A stretch of DNA of 64,000 bases from Psococerastis gibbosa (Eukaryota > Arthropoda > Insecta > Psocodea > Psocidae), in NCBI GenBank assembly GCA_963971405.1, contig OZ020492.1, forward strand, positions 12,326,151 through 12,390,150. The letters are read 5' to 3'. The notes under the pieces were generated by a model. That model searched no databases. It was not told the DNA's origin and saw nothing but the letters and a program-made list of their open reading frames with translations. Positions 10,391 to 22,379 of this stretch are shown piece after piece. The stretch's first letter is position 1; every line of letters starts with the position of its first letter. Both the position numbers and the translations under genes were made by a program.

Positions 10391-11090
10391 AGGGTCTTCA
10401 CAATGTCAGTTAAGTTAACACTCGTGGAACCCGATAATCAAGCTTACCAGCTAGGTTGGCTTAGTAATAGAATATATTTATTTTTATTTTTAAAGTCAAT
10501 ATTAACATCGAAACGCACGTTGGTTAAACCGTGTTATTTAGGTAGCACTGGGATTGACAGTTGTTTGACCACCGCCATATTTGTTTATGCCGGTTGATTT
10601 AAAACATGTGTTAAGAATTTTGTAAGATTTAAATTAATTTGTATTAAGTCAGAAGCAATTACCGTAAACACTTAAAAATAGAATAACCAAAGTAAACAAA
10701 AAATATAAACAATCGTGGCAAGAATAGAGTTCGGCCACTTTCTTTAAAACAGTGCCCCGTTGTTAATTTTGTTAAATATTATCGATTTAGCAAATTAACT
10801 CACCCCGAGGTCCACCAATATGCATAATGGTCTCCTTAGTAACTTTGTTGAATTTTCAAAGTTTATTCGGGAATGGCTGATGGGACGGGAAGAGGTGGAA
10901 TCATTGTTTCAAATTGTGGATTAGACTTAAAGAACTTTTTCATTGTTACTGTGGACCTGTTATTACCACGTAAGTAAATGCTAGTTTTATTTTTCAAGGG
11001 TTAAATTTTTTATATTCAAATTATTTATTTATTTAATTTTACAGTCTGTTATGGGTCATCTGGCCCTACAGGTATTGTATATTGTAGTGT

Positions 11091-11219
11091 AAATTACTTT
11101 GTTAAGTTTTACGTTAGATCATAAAAAAACACACAACTGGTTTCGGCCCACGTCATCGTCAAGTTAAACCGGTTGTGCGTTTTTTATGATATAACGTAAA
11201 AAATGACAAAGTAATTTAT
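11091..11219. mobile_element. foldback hairpin element
   Basis: A 129-bp inverted repeat. Arms of about 53 bp run from AAATTACTTTGTTAAGTTTTACGTTAGATC to the inverse TATAACGTAAAAAATGACAAAGTAATTTA. The loop holds ACTTGACGATGACGTGGGCCGAAACC in the reverse sense. Mismatches between arms are few. A MITE-like foldback with no coding content. Confidence 0.75.
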
Positions 11220-12780
11220 TCACAATGAGTGATCAAGGTCCACTCACGATTGTTTTCAACTGGGATAACACTTCTAACTAGATAACTCGATAACACCGAC
11301 GTTGTGAAGACCCTTTTTGTTACACCTAACTTGCCTATCTCTTCACACGAACAACTATATTAGGTAGAAATTAAGACAAAATCCGAAACTCCTGTCCGTT
11401 TTTGAACGAAATCCAATTTCACAGAAAATATCAATCGTAGAGCTATAAAAATGTGAAACCCCTCAAAAGAAATGTTCCTATACATTTTGATTTACATTAT
11501 TATTTACAACAATTAGCCACAATTTTGGAAATCCTTTGCCTGGGCATGCTCAGCGTTAACGTCTACAAATAAAGCTCAATAACTGTGACCAGTGACGGCC
11601 AAAAGATAGCTTCTAAAGGATTCGACATTTCTTATAGCTTCAATATTTCTCGTAAAATTGGGGTTTTTACGCTTGTACCGGTTTTTCCCTCCGTTTTTTT
11701 TTTTAAACAGGGAGACTTCCCGGTGATCTATCATTTGTAGCCTTCCCCGATTGTTTTACACAATAATTGGAAATACAGCACGAGATCTTTCAATTATATA
11801 CCTTATGATGCCTTAAGCCCACTCTTCAATAAACATCTGCATCAGCAATCAGGCTAAAAGTGTACTTTCAGTGACCCCTTCTTCGTTAAAAGATCAACTG
11901 CGCATGCGTCCCATCCTTTTTATGCATATGAGTATGCTAAATTACTGTACTGTTTACAACTTCAAAAGCCAGATGCCGGAAGACGACAATGGCGTCATTG
12001 ATCTTCCAATGCTATAACTGTTATATATATAACTTTACGACTTCTGCTCCTTTTGAGCACATTGTCCTCAGTCCCCTTAAATAGCACATTATTTTGCAAG
12101 CAGAACAAACGAGCCATTGTGTATATGCGTACATTTAACCATTTATATAGTCTCCAGCTTTGCGAAGCAAATGTCAGAATTAGGCAATGCTTTGACTGTG
12201 TAACTGCACAGACGCGTAACTCAAAACAATTAAAACCCAAGCCTACTGCCCTTATAGGCTCGTAAAACTAAACTCGTAACAGAAAAATAGGCTGGGCATT
12301 TTTATGAGTGCGAGCTTATGAGCAATTAAAGTTCAGAGGGCAGATTTTTTTTAAATTTCTTTTACTTAAATTTTTATTTGATTTCGGAGAATCGTCCAAC
12401 CAAATCATGTTTCACCGGCATGACTATATGTCCAGGCACCATACATTTGAATTTCAGTTGATAAATAAAAATTTAATATTACCTAAAAAATTACTTAAGA
12501 AATGAAGTTGAAAATAAATCGGCTAGCCTAATTCAGGGGCCTCAAATCGGAGGTGAAAATATATTTTTGAGAATTCTAACTCGGAAATTACCCCAGCCCA
12601 AACTCGAACTGAGTCGCGAGGAATCAGATCGGGCGAAAATATCTCCTTTCAATTGAGAAAGGAAAATAAGGAAAAATTGATAGAAACGGGATTGAAACCA
12701 GAGTCTTCACCTCGCCGGGGTTAGTATGCTGGTTTCTACGAAGTTAAATAGATGCTCTGTATTTTTTTTTCTTTTTTTTT
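11220..12780. other. no gene seen
   Basis: AT-rich spacer. Short ORFs near 12000-12500 show no family motifs, transmembrane pattern or splice context that would support them. A fragment of the first dispersed repeat (ACTGTGACCAGTGACGGCC) lies near 11581-11600. Confidence 0.4.
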
Positions 12781-12783
12781 TAA

Positions 12784-12945
12784 GGTCAATCGCATACAAA
12801 CAATTTAATGAATGTATCCGATTGACCTCTTCAGTCGCCTCACTGATAAAATTAATACTTGTGCTGAGTTACGACAGATCTCCAATTGCATTGCGCGTAG
12901 AGACTCACGCAATTAAAAGCACGCTACCACTTTCCCACTGACGTT
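12784..12945 (-). mobile_element. SINE-2 copy
   Basis: Reverse orientation: AGGTCAATCGCATACAAACAATTTAATGAATGTATCCGATTGACCTCTTCAGTCGCCTC, then the GAGTTACGACA core, GCGTAGAGACTC and AAGCACGCTACCACTT. A T-rich run precedes it on the top strand, which is the A tail of the insertion. Confidence 0.82.
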
Positions 12946-12949
12946 TTAT

Positions 12950-15165
12950 GATAACGCAAGATATTAATATTTCCTTTTATGTCGCGTTTCGAACCTTTAC
13001 CCTCCTTTTCATAATCCAGTTCTCTGCCAACTGGATAATGCCAGATAATTCTGGTCTTATTTAAATGCATGGACCAGCATGTCCATGAATTGGGGCCTTC
13101 ACACGTTCTCCCCCCTCCCTAAAATCGTAATAGTGGTTACGCGCCTGCGCGCCTTATCAGAGGTATACTCAGCCTCCGCTTGGGTGCCGGCTGGTACCTA
13201 GGACCGGTTGTCCTTCAGCACGGAATAGTAGCTGTCAAGAGATTTATCAAAGGTGGAATGTCATTGGGCCAGGCCTACTGGCCACCAATGGCCTTCCGCT
13301 GTTTTCTATACTTTGCGATGAGACACAACAAGGGGCAGATCCAGGAATAGGCGTAGGTCACTGCTGCCTGGTGACCCGCCAAACTAGAGGTCACGGTCTA
13401 TGTCAACTGCGTAGTATTATGCACTTTGAAGGCGGAGCCGGAGTCAACAAGCATTTGCGCCATGGGGACATTAGATAGGAGGCAGAAAATGCGTCAGATT
13501 GTAGAACTGTTTAAAGGGAACTTGACATGATACTTTCATAATAATGGGAACGTAAATAAATAAATCATTATTTTAATAAGAAAACTGAGCTTTCCTAGCA
13601 AAGTTAGAACCATCAGGTCCTCCCTTCCACTCTACCAGGCGGTCAGCAACAAAACATCAAGATTCATACAAAGACAGCAGTACAGTATCTTACAATATCT
13701 AAGTACACTATTGGAAATCTAGCTTGAAGTCCTTTAATTTTACGTGTGTGCTTATTCTGAGCCTGCGCTTTAAGTTATACGGGAAATCGCCCTCAACGTT
13801 TCAACGAAGCTAGTTTTTGGACAACCTATTACCAGAATGAGTCCGATGATGCATAACATGTGCCTAATTACTCGCTTACTCGTTGATTCAGCAACTACAT
13901 TCTTTTGAGTGGCTTCAAGGACATTTAAGGCGCAGACTCCAAAACAAAATAGCAAATGAAAGTTTCAAACGTTGACAAAATTTAGGCTTTTCAAACATGA
14001 CAAAATTCTATTGTAACAATTAGTTTCTCAACAACTGCCTTTGCAAAGACTTTTAGGTCTATTACAAGAACACTATCTTGAGTTGCTGGATGGCCAAAAT
14101 TAACACGTCAAATGAAATGTCTCCAAAGATACTTTCCAATGAATTGAAACTTCAGAAAAACCGTCTATGACTCCTTGAACCTTCCCATTCCAATACGTCC
14201 AAGCTGAAACTGCACCTTTCACATAAACATATCACCCCGACTTTTAATGCTCACATTTTTTCTCCTATTTTTTAAATTCTCCATAATAACTATAAGAAAA
14301 ATAAATGATGGGTCTGACTCACCCTGTATAGTACTCTAGCGTGTGTAGCCAATACCATACCTACGATATAAGGAGGCCTCTAAATATCAAACAGTTGCAA
14401 TGGGGACAATAAGTTTCATAGAATTTCCGAATAATATTACAAAATATGATACTAAAATTAGCACACTCTATGTTAATACAATGATATGAACAATAGGAAA
14501 AAAGAAGATGCACAGTAAATTATTATTATTAGTGAAATTAAGCAAATAAAAACTACTTCAGAGTGAACATTTCAAAAGTCGTGTACCAATTTAATGACTA
14601 AGTACCACTTTTAATCCGAAACACTCTGAAGATAATAAATTTATATTGCGAAAATGACATCATCATGAGTAAAACTAACGTATTTTCGTAGTTGTTTACA
14701 TACTTAGTTATTATAAATAAATAGCATTACAACTTTCCAACCATTTACCTTTTATCACAGGATTTGTCATTAGTGCTGAAAAGTTAGCTGAAAATTAATG
14801 AAAAATGAGAGAAAACAGTTTATAACAAACTGACCACAAAACCTCAAGTAGTACAAAAATAATGGAGAAAAGCTCCAAAACTCTAGCAGCTCGTTAATTG
14901 TAGTAATGGTCCATGAATACATGGTGTACTCATTGGTACGGTATCGAAGGCTGGGTTTAAGTCAAGATAGGGCCATTAGGTTGCGATAGGGTGTAATCAC
15001 CGCCTCGTTATTATATCCCACTTTAATCTCATATCATAGCATCGCTTCCAGCTTTAATGACTAGCCAGTCACTCATGTGTAAGCTTTTAATTTATTGATT
15101 TGCTTAAGCTTCAAAACTATAGCGGCGAATATATACTAGTCAGTTTAACCTTAGTTAGTTGTAAT
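12950..15165. other. no gene seen
   Basis: About 2.2 kb with no convincing coding sequence. The stretch at 13080-13460 has higher GC and resembles decayed coding or retroposon sequence, but no frame stays open. A CACCCTGTATAG word at 14322-14333 recalls the CACCCTGTATA word at 63979-63989. Confidence 0.4.
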
Positions 15166-15171
15166 TTTTTT

Positions 15172-15430
15172 TAAGGACTTTTTATGGACCCAGGCCAACC
15201 TATAGCGGCCCACAGGTCCGTTGTCCAATGCCAACGAACGCATGGATTTCGGACAATGTTTGTATTGTTTCCGTATGAATTTTTGGCCATTGGCAAGCTG
15301 GTATACGTTCTTGATGTTAACCTACACCGGCTACAAGCGATAATGGATAAGCTTAGACAAGCTTACCATTGACGCAATGAAACAGGCGAAAGCATGACTT
15401 AACCAAGCACAGTAACGAGTCCTGTTTAAC
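15172..15430 (+). mobile_element. SINE-3 copy
   Basis: A retroposon of about 250 bp with the order GGACTTTTTATGGACCCAGGCC, ATAGCGGCCCACAGGTCC, CATGGATTTCGGACA, GTATGAATTTTTGGCCATTGGCAAGCTGGTATA, CTACAAGCGATAATGGA, TGACGCAATGAAACAGGCGAAAGCATGACTTAACCAAG. Copies lie at 24645-24850, 40855-41125 and 55830-56085 (all reverse), plus a loose one near 46525-46640. The ORF running through it is a repeat translation, not a gene. Confidence 0.8.
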
Positions 15431-15664
15431 CTTACTTCTAAATGTTCTTCACAAGCTTCATATCTCACTGCCCAGGGAGTAATAGGCCTACGCTCGGTTG
15501 CTTAATTTTTATATTATTAATTCAGCTGCACGTGACTACCGCATTTATATTGTATCGTATGAATCTGGAATGATTGACGTGCTGGGGGGTTTCATTCATA
15601 AAGCTTACCCCAGGATGGTTTGATGAAGGAAAAAAAGTAAGATATGTGCAATTGCCTTTGAATG

Positions 15665-15740
15665 AATGAATGATTGAAAAACGTCTTTATAGTGGGCGAG
15701 CGTTAGCCCCGAAGGGCTACTCTACCAAGTAACCTACAAC
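15665..15740 (-). mobile_element. LINE tail fragment with hairpin
   Basis: A TGAATGATTGAAAAACGTCTTTATA start and a GCCCCGAAGGGCT hairpin in a context like other LINE 3' hairpins in the window, in reverse orientation. Confidence 0.4.
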
Positions 15741-16317
15741 AGCCTCTGGAGACAGAATGGAAGAAGTATTGGTTGTGTGATATAAAATTAGTGGGGTTGA
15801 TTTCTTATTTTTAATGGGTTTTTAAATTTTTTCAACTTTTAAGTTTTGAATTACATAGCCTGAGTTAAAGTAAAAATTCATATCCTCCTTCCATCTAAAA
15901 AATAAATGAAATACTCCACCTAAGTCCACCACCAGTAAACAACGTAACCTGACCTGTGAAGGCTATTTTAATTTCAGCGGTCGGCGTGGTGAAAAATGAC
16001 ATAATTTCGGATTTTCCTTCAGCTTTCGTTTGAAGCTATAGTCCCCACTGAAACCTTGTATGATAATCAGTTATGGTAATTTGGAACATTGAGCATTAAT
16101 GACAGTGTTATAACCCCATCCCCTAGACTGAATAGCTCCGCACCCTTACCAACTGCATTAAGTGTCGCCCCCCTGATTTGATTACAAAGTGCCTACTCTA
16201 CTCAATGTTCCCCAGAATGATGACGTCGCCAGCCAGAGATATGGGCATAATTAATGGATAATTCGAGTGTTCCTGCTTAGAAAATTACCACAATGAAGAC
16301 AATTCGAGTGAATACGT

Positions 16318-16462
16318 TTTCTACATAGAAGAGGTGGAACATTCGAGCCCGCAAAAAATATATTTTTTTTACTCCTGTTGCGTCTTTTCATTGACGTGGC
16401 CAGTGGCCCCCGAATTAAATAAAGAAGGGAAAAGGGAGTGTCCCATCTCTCCTATGTAGAAC
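16318..16462. mobile_element. MITE (TTCTACATAG ends)
   Basis: Inverted ends: TTCTACATAGAAGAGGTGGAACATTC at the left and GAGTGTCCCATCTCTCCTATGTAGAACTC at the right, with a few mismatches. Same family as the split element at 10017-10390. Confidence 0.68.
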
Positions 16463-16469
16463 TCTAGAA

Positions 16470-17145
16470 TCAACAATAACTACAGAGAAAATTAGAATTT
16501 AAAAAGTCCCGATTTTGTAACGGCAGGCAAAATAATTGTGAAGTTGCATTGATGGCTCCCTAAAACTAATATTGGTGGCGTCCCTTTTCCACAAATGATC
16601 AGTAATTTTTTTAGGACAGACTGAAAGTAAGATTTGAAACTTGGGCTAAAAATATCACAATGACAGCTATAGGTTCGCCAGCTTGGAATCGGTCAGTAAA
16701 AACCTTTTCCAAAGTTTATGGTTATATTCAAAGTCATAACCTTATTTATGAAATTTTAACATTAAACAGTCGCCTGGAACCGTGCCAAACAACAACTACT
16801 ACTACTAGGTTGAAGAGAAAACCTCATCCGGAAATTATGCCTGGAAAAGAGGATAAAGAAAAATCTGCATTAGAACCAATGATCTATGCCTCTCCGGGCC
16901 ATCGTGTAGACTATCTGTCGAGGACGGAAGCAGGCGGGGGGAGGGGGAGGGGGGAGGGGCTAGCTGCCCCTAACTTTAGTAAGTCTGTTGTAACCCCCCC
17001 CCCCCAATGGATCCGCCCCTGCTATATATTCTTCTCTCTCTCCAGGTGTTTCTAAATCCGCTGTTGTATGGTGCTCATCGACGAAATTCATATATATAGA
17101 AAGGTTAACATAAAAAATGTGGATGTAAAGAGATTTTGTCCTCAA
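16470..17145. other. no gene seen; ORF of 131 aa rejected
   Basis: An open frame at 16660-17055 crosses an ACT microsatellite (about 16793-16809), a G-rich run (16935-16957) and a C11 run (16996-17006). Composition changes along it and no motif is visible, so it is probably chance. The region near 16770-16810 (CGCCTGGAACCGTGCCAAAC then ACT repeats) resembles the end of the retroposon at 21673-21912. Confidence 0.45.
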
Positions 17146-17149
17146 TGGG

Positions 17150-17235
17150 TTAATTGTAAGAGTGGGCCGAAAAGCCCCGAATTTGCCCATATGGAAAATA
17201 AAGACAATGTGTTTGTCTTTCTTTCTTTCTAAATG
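17150..17235 (+). mobile_element. LINE 3' tail with hairpin
   Basis: GGGTTAATTGTAAGAGTGGGCCGAAAAGCCCC, GCCCATATGGAAAATAAAGACAAT and a TTTC-type simple tail. Same family as 1188-1262. Confidence 0.6.
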
Positions 17236-17399
17236 CTGCCTGGTTATATTTTATTATTCGGAATAATTACAGTATTTATTGCTTTTATATTAACACGTGT
17301 GTTCCCAATTGTTCTACATCGTATGGAGGGGTGGACTTTGACACAAGCTATGGCGAACAATAAGTAATAAGTGCATTTGAAATGTGCGCATATCCTGGA

Positions 17400-17620
17400 G
17401 TAATTGTGTCCCTAATGCTGTGGTCTTGAGGCGAATGGATACAGAAACCGAGTTGCTGCTGACGGTTAAGAAACCGAAACGAACATACTTCGGCCATGTG
17501 ATTAGGAACAAAAGAAACGCCTTCTGCATGTAATAAGGGAAGTTAGAAGGACTGAAGGCTCCCGACAGGAGAAGAACATCCTGGTTGAAACACCTGAGGC
17601 TGTGCTTGGTTTAGAATAAA
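17400..17620 (+). pseudogene. LINE pol C-terminal remnant
   Basis: Read with frame breaks, this encodes a KKPKRTYFGHVIRN-like segment and a GSRQEKNILVETPEAVL-like segment. It matches the YFGHV.R and GRR..SWL.NLR layout that ends many RTE/jockey pol proteins. In-frame stops break it (for example TAATAA near 17530). A decayed, truncated retrotransposon. Confidence 0.6.
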
Positions 17621-17639
17621 TGGTTATTTTTAAGATAAT

Positions 17640-19040
17640 TAATGCCCCAATATACTGTTGTCATTGTTGAATTATAATTGTAAATACAATGACCGATATA
17701 CTCAGGAATAACCCCCCCCCCCCCTAAAAAATCTATACCTACATACGTGTCTGTAGACATGGTTATCTTAGAGGCACAGGAATTGAAGTTCAACACCGAA
17801 AAATTCTTTCTTCAATTATTGACAATGGCAAACAGGTACCACTCCAATCTAGAGATTTTTGCAATAAAAAACTAGTGAGAAATAAATAAAATCAAACAAA
17901 AATAAACGAAAAACACGGGAAAAACTTTGGTAACCACTGACGAGTAAAAAAAACTGCATGTGAATTCCCTATGAGTTCTTTGGGAGGTGTAACGAAAGCT
18001 CCGACCGGGCCGCAGCTTCCCGAGGTCCCCCACCCTCTCTATAAATATCTGAGCACATATTGAACTAACACATGGAGAGCAATATCCTGCTATTACTTAA
18101 CCAAGAGAGCGCTGGAACTTCAAAACAAATGGATTATACCAAGCAACATAAGCAACTCCCCACTAATTCCATACAATAGCCAGTCACAATTTTTTTCTCT
18201 CTTCAGAATTCCACAGAAAAGGATTGTTCTGTCTTTCCAGCCAAATCACAGGGGGGACAAATGTGAGTTTTCAACGCGCATTGTGATGATGATGGGTGTA
18301 AAATAATTTGCGATGTACACCATCGATGTATCATGTACAACGATAATTTTTAAGCTATATGAGGGGGGAGGGGGTGACAAGTATATGAAGACCATGTTGT
18401 GCAACATATGGGGCCCGCCATGCAGCTACAGTATATCACATTATCTTTAATCGTGTACATAGACCACATCCAACCCCCACCTCATAAAATCACTAAACAT
18501 TATGTAATTTTTAGGTCAATAAATTTAGTCAGGAAATGTGCAGCATTTTTAGCCAGGAGTTAGGTTCTGTTACAAAAACAAACTGTAATGCCATCCGTAA
18601 CTTGGCATTGCCAGTTAGCCAACTTGACGATTTATAAGGCAGCTTCAGTGTTTAATGCACAAACCGCCAACTTAGGTAATCCTATCCTACAGGCCAAGTT
18701 ACGACAGAAACCATTGTAAAAGTGCATTTATTTCGTTTTTTTCAAGATTTTTTTTATATTTCTTGCCTTTTAATCACAGCCAAAGCCAGGGTTTACATTA
18801 TTAGCCGATCATTTATAACCCTGCATCTTCAAGGAACCAACTATGTATCCGAATCAAATGACTCTGAATCCAATTTGGGTAATCAAATATTAAGATTTTA
18901 GGAGTTTTCCAAAAACGGTATGATTTTGACGAAAAATAGCATTTTTTGTACTATAAGCTTTTTATTAGTTATATATGAGTAGTAGACCAATAATGCACAC
19001 AAAATAAAGTTAAGCTTCAATAATATTCACATAAAGGTAT
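17640..19040. other. no gene seen
   Basis: C14 run near 17710, a G-rich run near 18362-18372, and AT-rich spacer. No supported coding sequence or recognisable repeat boundary. Confidence 0.4.
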
Positions 19041-19043
19041 AAG

Positions 19044-19200
19044 CACTTCGATGGCCAGGTGGTAGGGGGCTGGTACTAGTGCGAGTCTCTACACGCCATG
19101 CGATCGGAGACGTGTCGTAACTCGACACAAGTACCTATTAGGTAACTTAGTGAGGAGACAGAAGAGGTAAATCGAATACATTCATTGCATAAAAAAAAAA
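19044..19200 (+). mobile_element. SINE-2 copy
   Basis: CACTTCGATGGCCAGGTGGTAG, CTGGTACTAGTGCGAGTCTC, ACGCCATGCGATCGGAGACG and a poly-A tail at 19191-19200. The TGGCCAGGTGG word is the box-A-like start. Confidence 0.85.
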
Positions 19201-19231
19201 TGTTTTCAACTGTTTTCGGGCTGTCAGGACT

Positions 19232-19370
19232 CAAGGCCGTAGCCAAGGGGGGGGTTCATGGGGGTTCAACACCCCCCCCCCCTCCCCCGAAATTCAATGG
19301 CTTGATACTAATTTCTGAACAACCCCCCCCCCCCCCGAAAAAATTCTGGCTACGGCCTTGAGTCAGGTAG
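19232..19370. mobile_element. G-tract hAT MITE
   Basis: CAAGGCCGTAGCCAAG at the left and CTGGCTACGGCCTTG at the right, with a G9 run (about 19248-19256) and two long C runs (19272-19282, 19322-19336) inside. TCAGG is present on both sides but the TSD is not clean here. Family assignment follows the copies with clear 8-bp TSDs. Confidence 0.72.
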
Positions 19371-19914
19371 TGCTACTATTTTTTTTTGATTTGGAAAAAT
19401 GGAGACTAGGAGAAACGGAGTTCTAATTTTTACATCTTACATTTTTACATCTACAAATCCTATCCTATATAGGATCCTACTATAGAAGGGATGGCACATT
19501 CACAACTGCCAATGATATTTTTTATTATCTGTACATATTTAGATGCATTTTACATATCTTAAAGTCTGAGGTGTGGGGGACATTTGAACAAAACGGGGAC
19601 ACTCACACCTACAACACGCGGCAAAGGGGAGGCCTTGTAAGCACCATGCACAGCCAAGTGTTAGCGACAGGAATCCTATACTACAAGGATTCGTCTACTA
19701 TAGAAAAATCCTGAAAGAACTGAGAGCGGCGAGAAATGCTACTAACTTCCCTAAATTGCTTAGAGACCATTTATTAGTGAAAGCTTAACACGATACGCTG
19801 TCACTGAGGCACTAACACAATGACAATGACAGAATTACCTGCTTTTGACGATATTTTGACGATTTTACTTTATACTTTCTTGTAGATTACTTGATTGTAT
19901 AATTTAACAAAAAT

Positions 19915-20400
19915 ATATATATTTATTTAAATAATAATGTTATCACACAAGAACAATACAACATTATAGTGGTAATCAGAAGTTGGACAGGGCGAGTTTG
20001 GTGCAGGGGAAAGGCGAACACTAACACTAATAACAGGAATAGTAGTTATTAAAGGGATAAACCAATTAATGACCGAACACCCATGCTAACAGTAAATTGA
20101 AATTGAAAATAAGGTTAAAGTTGAAAATAGAACCAATAAATGTGTTGAGTAGCCTATCGTGATGTACTTCGAACAAATACAATAATTTATTGCTTCACGC
20201 TTTAGAAAAACCAATAAAACGGAGACTATAATAGAACGCTTTGAGGGGGCAAGGCATATGTAAGTATATATTCCTATCGAACAGATGGTGGTCTATGCTT
20301 GGAATTTCATAAGTTAATATACACTGAAGTCCCCTGGCCATTAAAATTGACGGTGTTGTTGCTTTCTTAAACTGCATTAAAAACTTAGCACCTATGTTTA
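19915..20400. repeat. duplicated block, unit 1
   Basis: About 470 bp that recurs at 20645-21135 in the same orientation. Shared words include GTGCAGGGGAAAGGCGAA, ATCGTGATGTACTTC, TTATTGCTTCACGCT and AAAAACCAATAAAA.GGAGACTATAATAGAACGCTTTGAGGGGGC. Divergence is visible, so the duplication is not recent. Confidence 0.8.
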
Positions 20401-20404
20401 GTTA

Positions 20405-20510
20405 TGTACGGGAACAAGGTAGTCGCAAGTCAACACAGGCGTTACCTACAGAAACAACTGAAGAGGTTATTTAGATATATACGAACATAAAAAAAATATT
20501 GAATTGTTTT
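20405..20510 (+). mobile_element. SINE-2 fragment
   Basis: Degenerate 3' half: GTAGTCGCAAGTCAACACAGGCGTTACCTACAGAAACAACTGAAGAGGTTATTTAGATA..CATA then A-rich. It lies between the two duplicated blocks. Confidence 0.5.
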
Positions 20511-20644
20511 TTTTTTATAAATTTTGGCGCAGGACACTTTCGAGCTTTTGCGCCGGTCAGTGTGTGCGGAGGTAATTGGTTATTGTTGATAGTTTCCGTT
20601 TTTAATTCTTTGTATGATTTTAATCTTTCCTAAAAAAAATAGGA

Positions 20645-21135
20645 TAGTAATATGTTATCATGTACAAGCAATACACCATTATAATGGTATAAGACAACAT
20701 GTGCACTCAACCACCGGAAGGTATCAGAAGGTGGACAGGGGGAGTTTGGTGCAGGGGAAAGGCGAATACTAAGGCTAATAACAGAAATTGTAGTTAGCAG
20801 CTATTTACAGGGACAAGCAATAAATGGCCGAACCCCCTAGCACTAAATTTAAATTGAAGTTAAAATTGAAAATATAACCAAGAAATGTGCTAAATGGCCA
20901 ATCGTGATGTACTTCCATCAAATACAGTACTTTATTGCTTCACGCTCTAGAAAAACCAATAAAAAGGAGACTATAATAGAACGCTTTGAGGGGGCTGGGC
21001 ATGTAAGTGAACTACACGATATTTCTATCCAGCTTGGCATTTTAAAAAGTTGTTATACTTGTATGCACGCCCCTTTCTCCTTCAAATTGATAATGTCGTT
21101 GCTTTTTGAAAATTCAATAAAAACGTAGAATCTAT
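20645..21135. repeat. duplicated block, unit 2
   Basis: Second copy of the 19915-20400 block, about 0.7 kb further on. The short ORFs read from each copy have different frames and lengths, so they are not conserved as protein. Confidence 0.8.
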
Positions 21136-21399
21136 ATTTAGTGATGCCCCACCTCTCTATGCAACACGAGACGAACATTTCTACTGACTAAACATATGAG
21201 TATGCAATAGCAAGACGTTATTCAGAATGGTGAGCGATTTCACAAGAGGTGGAAAGGGTTTTAACTGTACAGTTCGAATTCACCCAGTAAGAAAAAAAAA
21301 CTTTAAATATTGGCCAACCCTGGATAACTCCTAAATCTTATTTTTTTTTTGTTTTACTTAATTTCTTATTATTATTAGGAAGAAAATTTAGTAGTGAAA

Positions 21400-21541
21400 G
21401 CTGTAGAAGACTATTAATTTTATACATCATATCATAAGGAAGTTTTAGTTTTTGGGGATATAATTTCACGTGAATTTGAAAATAACCCAAATATTACAAC
21501 TTCCTTATGATATATGATGCATGAAATAGGTTTTCTACAGC
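21400..21541. mobile_element. foldback MITE
   Basis: Arms of about 44 bp: GCTGTAGAAGACTATTAATT...CATAAGGAAGT at the left and ACTTCCTTATGATATATGATGCATGAAATAGG...CTACAGC at the right. Related to the larger element at 34810-35205 and half copies near 24460 and 63320. Confidence 0.72.
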
Positions 21542-21559
21542 ATTCAATAACTATATTTT

Positions 21560-22150
21560 TGCTTCCCTATTTATAACTTAGTATAAGCTTAGTGATGGTT
21601 GAAATTTCCGATATTGAAAGTTCAAGCATTTTCTGAGGGCGCAGGAAATGTCTGTCTGTAGGTCCATCTGCCAGCCGGCCGCCATACCAAGTTGAATCCA
21701 GCGGACCAGAGCAGGTTCAAAGCTGCAGATAACTTGGTCGTGTGCACAGTGCCGGCAGGGAAACATGGTAGGACTTGTTCGGTTACCTCCGAACTAATTG
21801 TGTGACTACACTGTGTTTCCCAAGTGGTTCGGAATCCACTATAATCAGGAGGTCCACTGTCCTATGGGCCCACACCGTGGCCTGGGACTGTGTCCAACCA
21901 TACTACTACTACTAGGTCCATCTGCCTGTTCATTGATTTGTGGACAAACTACTCAGTGGATTTTGACGAAATTGTGGATCACAAAATTGTCATCCATTTA
22001 TTTTGGACTAACTAGCAAAGCCAAAAACAAACAGCCAAGCACATTATTCCCCAAAAACGACTGAAACAATTTGAGTTCAGACATTCTATCCTCTTATTTG
22101 AAAAATCACTGCACCATTACTAAGCTATTCCTTACATAGTTAAGTAAGAA
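21560..22150 (+). mobile_element. Family A partial copy, interrupted
   Basis: TTTGCTTCCCTATTTATAACTTAGTATAAGC, a TGATGGTTGAAATTTCCGATATTGAAAG segment and TGTCTGTCTGTAGG, then a 240-bp insertion, then TTCATTGATTTGTGGACAAACTACTCAG..GATTTTGACGAAATTG. Later sequence is more diverged. Confidence 0.68.
21659..21926 (+). mobile_element. 240-bp retroposon with 14-bp TSD
   Basis: Insert 21673-21912 is flanked by TAGGTCCATCTGCC at 21659-21672 and again at 21913-21926, a perfect 14-bp TSD. It ends in a TAC microsatellite and contains GCAGGTTCAAAGCTGC, which resembles a pol III box B. The insertion splits Family A between its TCTG microsatellite and the GTTCATTGATTTGTGG segment, which fits the uninterrupted copies. 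Most likely a SINE or short LINE-mobilised retroposon. Confidence 0.82.
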
Positions 22151-22206
22151 ACAGCTCTGAGCAAATTTTATTGACATCATTTTTTTTAAACATGCGCAGT
22201 ATGACT

Positions 22207-22370
22207 TCGATGGCCAGATGGTAGCGTGCTTGTACTTATGCAAGTCTCTACATGACATGGGATCGGAGACGTGTCGTAACTCAACAAGGGTACTAACATA
22301 CAGAGGCGACTGACAAGGTCAATCGGATACATTCATTAAATTGTTTGTACATGATTAACCTTTCAAAAAA
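22207..22370 (+). mobile_element. SINE-2 copy
   Basis: ACTTCGATGGCCAGATGGTAGCGTGCTTGTACTTATGCAAGTCTC, GGGATCGGAGACGTGTCGTAACTC, GAGGCGACTGACAAGGTCAATCGGATACATTCATTAAATTG and an A-rich tail. Confidence 0.88.
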
Positions 22371-22379
22371 ATATCTATG

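Noticed and set aside
15184-15372. 62-aa frame FPYEFLAIGKLVYVL and its relative at 55860-56042
   Set aside because: Both lie in SINE-3; similarity comes from the repeat and the frames are not otherwise conserved.
16660-17055. 131-aa plus frame
   Set aside because: It crosses ACT, G and C homopolymer runs and has no recognisable domain.
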